Positions 55,536 through 64,000 of a stretch of 64,000 bases of DNA are shown here, one piece after another. The notes below the pieces were generated by a model. That model made no database searches, was not told where the DNA came from, and was given only the letters and a program-made list of their open reading frames with translations. This stretch comes from Tetracentron sinense (lineage: Eukaryota; Streptophyta; Magnoliopsida; Trochodendrales; Trochodendraceae), in assembly GCA_015143295.1 (NCBI GenBank), contig CM026562.1:10754041-10818040 (forward strand), written 5' to 3'. Within the stretch, counting starts at the first letter, position 1; each line of letters begins with the position of its first letter. The position numbers and the translations under genes were made by a program.

Positions 55536-57925
55536 CTTCGGGCAGCCCAGATCGGGTCCCGAGTAAATTGTATCGTCACCCTGGGGTGTCGAAAAGTTGT
55601 TTTGCAGGTCGAATAAGGCTTTGGATACATCAATTAACCTGGAAGCGTTCCTTAACGGGATGGTGTGTTACCGAATTTGGTTCACGGGCGTAAGGCCTGA
55701 GTATTTCAGTTAACCAGGTGAGGCTTGGGTTAACTGGGGTTAACCTATGATTAGAAAACCTAACCATGGTTAAAGTATAATCCTCCGCGACTGGTAGTCG
55801 GGAGTGGGTGGATCTGATATCCATAGATCCTTTTTGACTAGGTCAGGGGAGAACAAATTGTTGTGTTATCTGATAGATATGCCATACCGAGGCTGAGTCA
55901 GTAGGTTGTAATGCCTCTGATAGATATGTCGTCCGTACCGTGGCTGAGTCAAATGGTTGTGTTATCTGATAGATATGCAGTACCGAGGCTGAGTCAGTAG
56001 GTTGTGATGCCCCTGATAGATATGTCGTCCATACCGTGGCTAAGTCAAATGGTTGTGTTATCTAATAGATATGTCGTGAGGACAAAAGTCTCCTACTGTG
56101 GCTGAGTCAGATGGTTGTGTTATCTGATAGATATGCCGTACCAAGGCTGAGTCAGTAGTTTGTGATGCCTCTGATAGATATGCCGTCCGTACCGTGGCTA
56201 AGTCAGATGGTTGTGTTATCTGATAGATATGCTATACCAAGACTGAGTCAGTAGGTTGTGATACCTTTGATGGATATGTCGTCCGTACCATGACTGAGTC
56301 AGATGGTTGTGTTATCTGATAAAAATGCTGTACCGAGGCTGAGTCTGAAGGTTGTGATGCCTCTAATAGATATGTCGTCCGTATCATGGCTGCATCAGAT
56401 GGTTGTGTTATCTGATAGATATGCCGTGAGGATAGAAGTCTCCACCGTGGTTGAGTCAGATGGTTTTGTTATCTGATAGATATGCTATACCGAGGCTGAG
56501 TCAGTAGATTGTGATGCCTCTGATAGATATGTCGTCTGTACCATGGCTGAGACAGATGGTTGTGTTATCTTATAGATATGCCGTACCGAGGCTGAGTCAG
56601 TAGGTTGTGATTCCTCTAATAGATATGCCATCCGTACCATGGCTGAGTCAGATGGTTGTGTTCTTTGATAGATATGCCGTACCGAGGCTAAGTCAATAGG
56701 TTATGATGCCTCTGATAGATATGTTGTCCTTACCGTGGCTGAGTCAAATGGTTGTGTTATCTGATAGATATGCCGTACCGAGGCTGAGTAAGTAGGTTGT
56801 GATGCCTCTGATAGATATACCGTCCGTACCATGACTGAGTCAAATGGTTGTGTTATCTAATAGATATGCTTGAGGATAGAAGTCCCGACCGTGGCTGGGT
56901 CAGATGGTTGTGTTGTCTGTAATATGATAGATATACCGTGAGGATAGAATTCTCCACCGTGGCTGAGTTAGATGGTTGTGTTGTCTGATAGAGATGCCGT
57001 GAGGCTAGAGTTCCTCACCGTGGCTGAGATCAGACGATTGTTTTGGTTCTAGCGGATGAAGGCTAGGATTATGTATCGAGTCTATGGACTTAAGGTTGTA
57101 CAGAGTCTAATGACTCAAGGTTGTATGGAGTCTATGGACTCAAGGTTGTACGAAGTCTAAGGACTCAAGGTTTGATTTCATTGGGTGTAATCCTGGTTGA
57201 TCTCGATAGTTATCATGGGGGTATGGGACGTCATGGTAATAAAATTAATGTTAACGGATTTGGAAATGGATAGCGAGTCTACGAACTCTAACTTGGATAT
57301 TGAGTCTACGGACTCAGGTTGAATACGGGTCAAGGCCAATTGATTGAGTCTGTGGACTCAATGATAGAGTATGAGCAGTTGTCTGGAATGGTAATCTAGT
57401 GGTGTAGACGATGATTGGATGAACTTAGAAATTGAGGTTGGGACCTCGAAATAGGGTGAAATAGCCCTGAGTGACCTCGGGTCACGGATTACGTGATTAT
57501 ATATTATTATAATATGAGAATTGTATTGCAACACTATATCGTTATTGATGATGATGATTGTTACTAGGTGGAAAATAGCTTAGATGGATTGTGGATTTTG
57601 CTGGGCTTTATAGCTCACTCTTCTCATTTTATATCTTCAAATTTGGAAGCAGTTGCCGATTGACAAGGAGTTATACTTGATGGATTTTGAAAGTGTACTG
57701 GCATAGTTGTGGCGCCAAAAGTAACGGCTGTTGTAGCCAGTGAGGTAACGTATTTGCTTATGATGGGTTATTGTGATGACCTGGTTTTGACTGCTTATGT
57801 AAGCTCATCAAAGAAGTTGAAAAATCCCCGTATTTTTACGGGTAAAGTCTTCCGCATGCGTGGTTATGACGAACGAGCACGCGTCTTGGAACTTGATATC
57901 CCAGGCGCGGGTTCGGGATGTCACA

Positions 57926-58980
57926 CAATCTCTCCCTATTCCTGAGTGGAAATGGGAGCACATCTCCATGGACTTCATTGTTTGCTTGCGACGTACGGCA
58001 ATGAACTTAGATGCAATATGTGTTGTGGTAGACCGTTTGACGAAGTCTGCGCATTTCTTGCCTTATCGGACTACGTTCAACTCGAACCAGCTTGCGGCGT
58101 TGTATATTAAAGAAGTGGTTCGGTTGCATGGGATCCTAGATTTACATCTATGTTCTGGAAGAGTTTTCAGAGTGTCACGGGTTCCTGACTAGACTTTAGC
58201 ACAGCTTTCCACCCACAGACCGATGGGCAAACCGAGAGAGTAAATCAGGTGATAGAAGACATACTCCAAGCTTGCATACTGGATTTTAAAGGTAGTTGGG
58301 AAGATAACCTACCTTTGGTGGAATTCGCCTACAATAATAGCTACCAGGAAAGCATCCAGATGACACCATTTGAAGCCTTGTATGGGCGAAGTTGCAGGTC
58401 TCCCCTCTACTGTGATGAAGTGGGAGAGAGAAAAGTGCTAGGTCTTGAATTGATTGAGCAGACCACAAATAAGGTCAAGATCTTCCAGGATCAATTGAAA
58501 GCTGCTCAAGATTGTTAGAAGAGCTATGCTGATACTCACCGTAGGGACTTGGAATTCCAGGTTGGGGATCAAGTCTTTGTGAAGGTATCTCCTAGCAAGG
58601 GGATTATGAGATTTGGCAGGCGAGGCAAGCTCAGTCCTCGGTACGTCGGCCACTTTGAGATCATCACACGAGCTGGTGAAGTTGCTTACCAGGTAGCTCT
58701 TCCAACTCATATGACCACAGTCCACTATGTGTTCCACGTGTCAATGCTCCGGAAATACATTTCAAACCCTTCGCATGTCATCGACTTGGAACCATCAGAA
58801 ATCCATGAGGATCTCACTCTGGTTGAAAATTCAGTTCAGATATTGGATCAGTGAGATCAAGAACTTCGCAACAAGATTATCCCATTGGTTCTCGTGCAAT
58901 GGCAACATCATGCTCGAGATGAGGCAACATGGGAGCGTGAGACCGAAGTCAAAGTGAAGTACCCAGAGTTATTTGAATAG
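57926..58980 (+). pseudogene. pol: Z pol second part: integrase core and chromodomain-like C-terminus
   Basis: Resumes after Y with IPEWKWEHISMDFI (first catalytic Asp), VVDRLTKSAHF and LYIKEVVRLHG. The segment that should hold the second Asp (SDRD) is deleted near 58138, which also shifts the frame. The remainder includes AFHPQTDGQTERVNQ (Glu region), LVEFAYNNSY, EALYGRSCRSP, then the GPF-like FQVGDQVFVKVSP and LSPRYVGHFEII. The C-terminus LVLVQWQHHARDEATWERE...KYPELFE resembles the Tekay chromodomain-like tail. Stops are TGA near 58187, TAG at 58516 and TGA at 58852; the natural end is TAG at 58978-58980. Integrase would insert cDNA; this copy cannot. Confidence 0.92.
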
Positions 58981-59034
58981 GCTTTTGTATGTGTCATGTA
59001 ATTCTATTTTGGTTTTGTAATGTGTGGATCGTCC

Positions 59035-59069
59035 AAATTTCGGGGACGAAATTTTTTCAGGGGGGAGAA
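59035..59069 (+). other. Z stem and polypurine tract
   Basis: AAATTTCG...CGAAATTT arms with loop GGGA (59035-59054), then CAGGGGGGAGAA directly before the 3' LTR. This arrangement is shared with Y and is common in plant chromoviruses. Confidence 0.82.
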
Positions 59070-61405
59070 TGTAGAACCCCAAACTTTTCGTACTTAATGA
59101 ATAGCACTCTAATAGCCAATTGGCCTTCCACGTAGTCCAATTAATAAATAAAGAATAAATTGGAAATTCTAAAACACTAGAAATGTTCCTTTTTAAATGA
59201 CAAGTCCAACGCAAGTTGAATCGTCAAAATCCGACAAACGAGCCAAAAGTTATAACCAAGACACCGAAGTAGGAAAAATGAGAGAAATTAGCAAAATGGG
59301 CAAAACACAGACCAACCGGTCGACCGCTCCCAGGACCGATCGACCGGTAGCCTACTGCTCGACCGCTATCAGGACTGATCTATCGCTCGCCTACCGGTTG
59401 ACCGCTCTACCCACCGGTCGACCGCTATCGCACTAATTTTGTATAGGGGATTTTTCTAAAGAGGGTCTTTTAGACCGGTCGACCGCTCCTCATGATCGGT
59501 TGACCGCTCCTTCACGAAATTGCCCAGTTTGATTTTTTAAGCAAATCATTAAGGGTATGATGGTCATTGACCGCCCCTTTTCCTATATAAACCCAAATTT
59601 GTGGGTTGAGGGTTTCATAAACCCTCAAACTTGCATTTTGAGAGAGAGTGAGAAGAGGAGAAAGGGGTTTCTTCTATGGTATCATCTTGGGAGAGATCAA
59701 GGGTTTGAAAACCCTAGATCATCACAAAGCTTGGATTTCTTCAAGCCCAAGCCTCAAGATCGTGTGGAGATTCTCTTACAAGCACGGGCAACGCCTCCTT
59801 CAACCTTTCTCAAGGGTTTTTCTTCCCTCTTCAAGGTCGGTACCTTATGCTACCCTCTGAGTCATATTTTCTCCTTTTCCTTTCTTCTTTCTTGTTTTCC
59901 CAAAATTATGAACATAATATGAGATGAATTGCATGTGTGGAGATGGATGTTGGGTGATGGATACCATGTGGATGTTGTGATGAATGAAATGGGAAGGGTA
60001 TTTCATCAAATAATGAACACACAATGGATGATGGATGGATTGGATGAATCATTAATCAAGAAAAGCATGATTTAAAACATATGGAAATTTCTAGGGTTTA
60101 TGATAATGTGATTATTCACTTTCTACAACGACATGAATATTTATGTGTTGAAATGAATATTATTTCATGTATTATTGAATTTCAAATGTCACGTTTAATT
60201 CCAAGCTAAAGTATGTACACGACTTCACGAGCACAACATGTATGACATGGTTTATCGGTTGTTTTTTAAGACAAGGTTTTTATTCTCAATTCACGAACAC
60301 CATGACAAGGCTAAACGAAGGGGTTGGTAAATAGAGGTAGGGCATATCTTAAGATATGTTTTGCCTCACTGTTGACAAGAACAAGAACAAGAAGAATGCA
60401 TGTTAATTTACTTTATTGCACTATGTATAAGAGGGGGTTCTAAACCACCCTCCCTCACAAGTTGCATCTCATTGAAAAGAGGGGTCTCCCCTCCCTCGCA
60501 ACTGCATCTCATTGAAAAGAGGGATCTCCCCTCCCTCGCAAGTGCATCTCATTGGAAAGAGGGGTCTCCCCTCCCTCGCAAGTGCATCTCATTGAAAAGA
60601 GGGGGTTCTAAACCACCCTCCCTCACAAGTGCATCTCACAAGTTACATGAGCATGTTTAATTCCAAGCAAGCAAGCAAGTATGAGCACAAACAAGAACAT
60701 GACATAACATATATGACACGACATGACACGCATGACACAACAAGACAAGCAAGACAGAACATGACAAGACAAGTTTTTCAAGCACGAAAAGAATAGTTTA
60801 AGTCAAGTCCAGCACATGACAATTTCAAGAGTTTTCTGACTTTGATGTGATGCAAGTATGAAATACAAACTGTTTACTTTCCTGTCAATTATAGGAACTG
60901 CTTCCTGCTTTATTTTGCGACTATTATGCTATGACTATTGGTTAGTATTTAGTACCCGCTAAGTATTCCATGCTCAGCCGTATGTCATATGTCGGCAGGT
61001 GCTAGTGGAGCGGCTGCTCCTTTTGACACCTGTGCTCCTGGCCTATGGGTGGAGGAGTATGCTGAGGAACCTATAGAGGAGCCTCCGGTAGATGGTTACT
61101 ATTAGGTGGTAGATTCTGGATGAGTGTGGGTGAGCATGTGAGATTTATACCCATGTATTTTGGCGGGCATGTCTGCACTTTCTTTATTTTATTTTGTCTT
61201 TTGTACAAACTTGGATCACATGTATATACATATAGGTTTTTGTTAAACTTCCGTTGTGCCATGTTAGTGTATGTTTCTACTATTTTGTCCTCTATTGTAT
61301 ATGCTCCATGTGTTTTGCAGGATGGTTTGTCAAGCATGCCATGTAGGTCATGATAAGTCATCTAAGATTCACTCTAACTCCTAGGGTGGGATTTGGGTCG
61401 CGACA
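59070..61405 (+). repeat. 3' LTR of Z
   Basis: 2336 bp, same layout as the 5' LTR, with more copies in two internal repeats: eight instead of five palindromes (59315-59508) and five instead of four GAGGGG-type units (60422-60640). The CATGA microsatellite is shorter here. TATA box TATATAAA at 59584-59591; CATATCTTAAGATATG at 60343-60358. Confidence 0.94.
59315..59591 (+). promoter_or_regulatory. Palindrome array and TATA box of Z 3' LTR
   Basis: Eight 14-mers related to ACCGGTCGACCGCT start at 59315, 59335, 59354, 59374, 59393, 59416, 59474 and 59495; the first five are 19-20 bp apart. The TATA box follows at 59584. The 5' LTR array is explained by loss of three units between similar repeats. 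Confidence 0.72.
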
Positions 61406-61859
61406 TAGGGTTTGTCCTAGGGTTTGACTAGGGTTTTTAGGGGGATTAACCATGGTTAAGATATTTAATCATGATTAAATGAGTGTAAAAATTGGGTACT
61501 TACAGCTGCCCGTCTTTTTCAGAGAGTGCCAAGTTGACAATTAAACAGTAAAGACTGGAATCATCCTATTTTTACACCAAGATTGGATTTTAGGGAATGG
61601 TGATAGGTATGCATGTTTTGCAAGTGGTTGGTGCAATGTGCCTGCCTATACCTGCTGGGGATATGAGCGACTTATGCTGGGTAAAGAAGAAGTTGTCATG
61701 GCCACTCATGCTAGGGATTGATGGATGCTATAAAAGATGGTATGTCCTAGAGGGGCTAGCCAGATTGGTTACTTTGGTATTACCCCGGAGATGCTTAGCC
61801 AAAACTACCAAAGGACACGTGGAGTGTCGGAAGGAAGACATGCAGGAGGTGTAGCAGTA

Positions 61860-62470
61860 TGATAAGTGAGTTGTCAAGGTACACGCAAGATGTCAAAGAC
61901 ACATAGGGTGTCAAAGGGGTCATGCAGGAGGTATTGTGGTATGACGAGGTTGTCAAGGGATACACACGATGTCAGGGACATGTAGGAAGTAATATCACGG
62001 TATAATGAGATTATCAAGGGGCACACAGGATGTCGTGGACGCACGGAGATGTCGAAGGGGACATGTAGAAGGTATCGCGGTATGACGAGATTGTCAAGGG
62101 ATACACAGGATGTCAAGGACATGCATGAGATAATGTCGCGGTATGACGAGATTGTCAAGAGATACACAGGATGTCAAGGACACACGGGGGTGTCGAAGGG
62201 GGACATGCATGAGAAATTGAGGTATGATGAGATTGTCAAGGGATATATAGGATGTCAAGGACATGCAGGAGGTAATGCTGCAGTATGACAAGATTGTCAA
62301 GGGGCATACAGGATGTCGAGGACACACAGGGGTGTCGAAAGGAGACCTACAGGAGGTATTGCGGTATGACGAGATTGTCAAGGGATACACAAGATGTCAA
62401 GGACATGCAGGAGGTAATGACGTGATATAACGAGATTGTTAAGGGGCACACAGGATGTGAAGGATACACG
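61860..62470 (+). repeat. GC-richer minisatellite in W2
   Basis: Repeated words GGTATGACGAGATTGTCAAG, GGATGTCAAGGACA and CATGCAGGAGGTA alternate in units of roughly 60 and 75 bp, about nine units in total. Long open frames on both strands here arise from the repeat. Confidence 0.8.
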
Positions 62471-63210
62471 AGGGTGTCGAAGGGGTGTGGCCTGTCCAAG
62501 AGGCACTAGTCGGATTGATTTTGAAATGGCCGAGGGGCGCTAGATTTTGATGATGTCATGCAGGGTGTAAAGGTGAGGATGTTTTCCTATGACTCTATTG
62601 ACTGCAACTTGCTGGCAATACGCGGTGTCAGATTCTTCTGCTTGTTTTTACCGGGGCTGTTGATGCAAATTGGTATGACCAGGTCTCGGTACAGGAAGCT
62701 CTGTTTTGAAAACGTTTATAAAAAGTGTTGCGGACTTTTGCAAAAGTTTTTCATTTTAATAGAAAGAATGCTTAGCTAGCTTTTAGATTTGCCAGAAAAT
62801 TATCTTTGTCAGGGCTTAGGGGATTTTGTAGTCTGTCTTTTACTCTTGGAGAGTGGAGTATGACCCAAAAGAGGTTTCATCACCGCCAGGTATGTTTGGG
62901 GGTAAACATGCTTGTCTTACTACTACTAGAGATTGGGAACTCTGGCTAGGGAGAAGCTTGCTGAAGAACAATTCGAAGATTCTAGACTCTTGTAGGGGAG
63001 AGTGTTTGTAGAGAGCAATTGGAGGCTTCTACTGGGGTTCCGCTGGGGGAATTTGATACTGTTGCAGGCCACTGCTGGGAGTGGAACTTTGTTGTAGACC
63101 ACTGCTGGAGAGTCTGTTTCTCAGATCTGCTAGGGATGACCGGGAGTTCAGCAAGACTGATTGCTGCCGGATTTTGTTGTCACACTGCTCTTCAGCTTTT
63201 CTCCATTTTT

Positions 63211-63525
63211 TACCCTTGGAATGACCAAGTCACGAGGTTCACATAATTTTTGCGCAATGAGGCCGTTGCCGATTTTCCTAATGCCTGCAAACCTGGTTGA
63301 TTTTTATCCCTTTTTTACCCTTAGAATGACCAAGTCACGAGGTTCACATAATTTTTACGCAATGAGGCCGTTACCAATTTTCCTAATGCCTGCGAACCTG
63401 GTTGATTTTTGTCCCTTTTGTACCCCTAATCACAAGACTAGGTCTGGGGTCACGTGATTTTTACGCAATGCGGCCGTTGCCGGTTTTCACTCATGCCCAC
63501 GATTCATTGGGGAAATGGATCTTCT
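63211..63525 (+). repeat. 105-bp direct tandem repeat, three units
   Basis: Units start at TACCC (63211, 63316, 63421). Each contains AATTTTT(G/A)CGCAATG or a variant and CCGTT(G/A)CC, and the first two share CCAAGTCACGAGGTTCAC. The third unit is more diverged. Confidence 0.85.
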
Positions 63526-64000
63526 CCTTTCATTGCCCTGAATGGCACTCTACTGACAATTTGTGTTCCGCTGGAGATGTAGCTATGATACTGCGCTTGC
63601 ACTCATAGTTTCTAGGGGATCTAGGAGGACTTAGAGTGAGACAAAATGTAGGCTGAGGGATCGAAGTTTGGGACACCCTGGGATTTCTCCTAAGGTAGTT
63701 GATCTATACTATCCTGGGGATTTGTACCTTTCTGATGGAGATTTTTTTTTTGTCTCCGCTGGGGAATTTTCCTCTTTGATAGAGGCTAACTTTGGAGAGA
63801 TTGACTCCATTGGGGGGAGTTTTTGGGAGAGGTTGTCTTTACTTGAGAAGTATTTTTTGGGAGAGATTGTCCCTAAAAGGCTTCCACATTGATTCTGTTG
63901 GGGAAAGAGTCCGAAGAGGTTGTCTCTGTGGGGAGTCTCTGACTTTGAGAATGTTTCAATTTCTATTTTGGGTTTTCCTTTGACGGAAATTTTGTACCCT

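Larger units (their letters stand above)
46587..57925 (+). mobile_element. Y: gag-only non-autonomous gypsy element with very long LTRs
   Basis: LTRs 46587-50445 and 52018-57925 (the latter enlarged by insertion U) start TGTAA(C/T)GCCCC and end GTCACA. Flanks CAGTC (46582-46586) and CAATC (57926-57930) are a 5-bp duplication with one change, and removing Y rejoins Z's integrase codons. The interior is only about 1570 bp: primer site, gag, polypurine tract. Gag-only elements with terminal repeats are known in plants as TR-GAG; the LTR here is about 2.5 times the interior. It would depend on another chromovirus for pol. Confidence 0.93.
52018..57925 (+). repeat. 3' LTR of Y, enlarged by insertion U
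   Basis: Matches the 5' LTR on both sides of U (52018-53338 and 55541-57925). The TATA box is at 52741 and the tandem array at about 55850-57040. Without U it is about 3.7 kb. Several open frames mirror those in the 5' LTR and are not genes. The two LTRs differ at many positions, so Y is not very recent. Confidence 0.92.
40295..61405 (+). mobile_element. Z: complete Tekay/Del-type Ty3/gypsy chromovirus containing element Y
   Basis: LTRs 40295-42581 and 59070-61405 start TGTAGAACCC and end TCGCGACA. A perfect 5-bp target duplication TAGGG lies at 40290-40294 and 61406-61410. Order: primer site, gag, PR-RT-RH, integrase (split by Y at 46587-57925) and a chromodomain-like C-terminus, giving about 9.8 kb without Y. 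The pol order (integrase after RNase H) is that of Ty3/gypsy, and the C-terminal LVLVQW...EATWERE points to Tekay/Del. Many stops show it is inactive. Confidence 0.95.
61406..64000 (+). mobile_element. W2 right part: Tat/Ogre-like noncoding region with tandem repeats
   Basis: Continues the TAGGGTTT array, then a GGGTACTTACAGCTGCCCG block near 61496. After that comes a minisatellite (about 61860-62470), a stretch of CTGCTGGGGA-like words (62880-63130) and a 105-bp direct tandem (63211-63525). None of the open frames shows a conserved protein motif or spans unrelated sequence, so I do not call genes. The right end is outside the window. Confidence 0.55.

Noticed and set aside
61597..61854. 85-codon open frame that could be a small gene
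   Set aside because: It lies in a noncoding W2 region beside minisatellites and shows no domain or codon pattern of a gene.
62049..62390. Long open frames on both strands in the W2 minisatellite
   Set aside because: They come from the repeat unit being free of stops; the same peptides recur on each unit.

Overview
The window is plant nuclear DNA made almost wholly of LTR retrotransposons inserted into one another. The diagnostic signs are Ty1/copia polyproteins of the SIRE type, Ty3/gypsy polyproteins of the Tat and Tekay/Del (chromodomain) types, primer sites complementary to initiator-Met tRNA, polypurine tracts, TG...CA LTR ends and 5-bp target duplications. I found no host gene, tRNA, rRNA or CRISPR array. 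Nearly every coding region carries stops, frameshifts or truncations, so this looks like old intergenic or pericentromeric heterochromatin. Element names (SIRE-1, Copia-1 and so on) are working labels. All comparisons were made by eye; no alignment, folding or search was run.

Layout: 1-5751 is the right part of SIRE-1 (+): RT/RNase H, an env-like third ORF, and the 3' LTR. It sits in an LTR of Copia-1 (5752-11747, -), which has gag but no pol. 11748-13456 holds a Tat/Ogre-like LTR piece (W1). 13457-19389 is Copia-2 (-), gag-pol plus 5' LTR, joined to a Tat pol fragment (19390-20911). A chimeric solo LTR X (20912-22962) follows. Then 22963-26378 repeats 17496-20911 in direct order. The Tat element runs on to about 31996, interrupted by solo LTR X2 (26883-29063). 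An LTR V (31997-34242) is broken by SIRE-2 (34243-37819), which is itself cut by LTR W2 (37820-40294, resuming at 61406). W2 contains a complete chromovirus Z (40295-61405, duplication TAGGG). Z's integrase contains gag-only element Y (46587-57925), and Y's 3' LTR contains a 2.2-kb solo-LTR-like insertion U (53339-55535, duplication CTTCG). W2, Z, Y and U therefore form a four-level nest.

The most interesting signal is in the LTRs. Several unrelated families carry arrays of short palindromes just upstream of a TATA box, often with a GTCGAC core and spaced about two helical turns (19-22 bp) apart. In SIRE-1 the same six-motif array, with almost identical spacing (30-53-30-52-30 against 30-52-31-53-30), occurs a second time with its own TATA box in front of the env-like ORF. 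That suggests an internal promoter built like the LTR promoter. Other LTRs (V, Tat, W, U) carry tandem hairpins whose two arms change together from unit to unit while staying complementary.

The other main result is that the 3416-bp duplication is bounded exactly by the two ends of X, whose flanks do not match. This is the expected product of unequal exchange between two X insertions at different sites.
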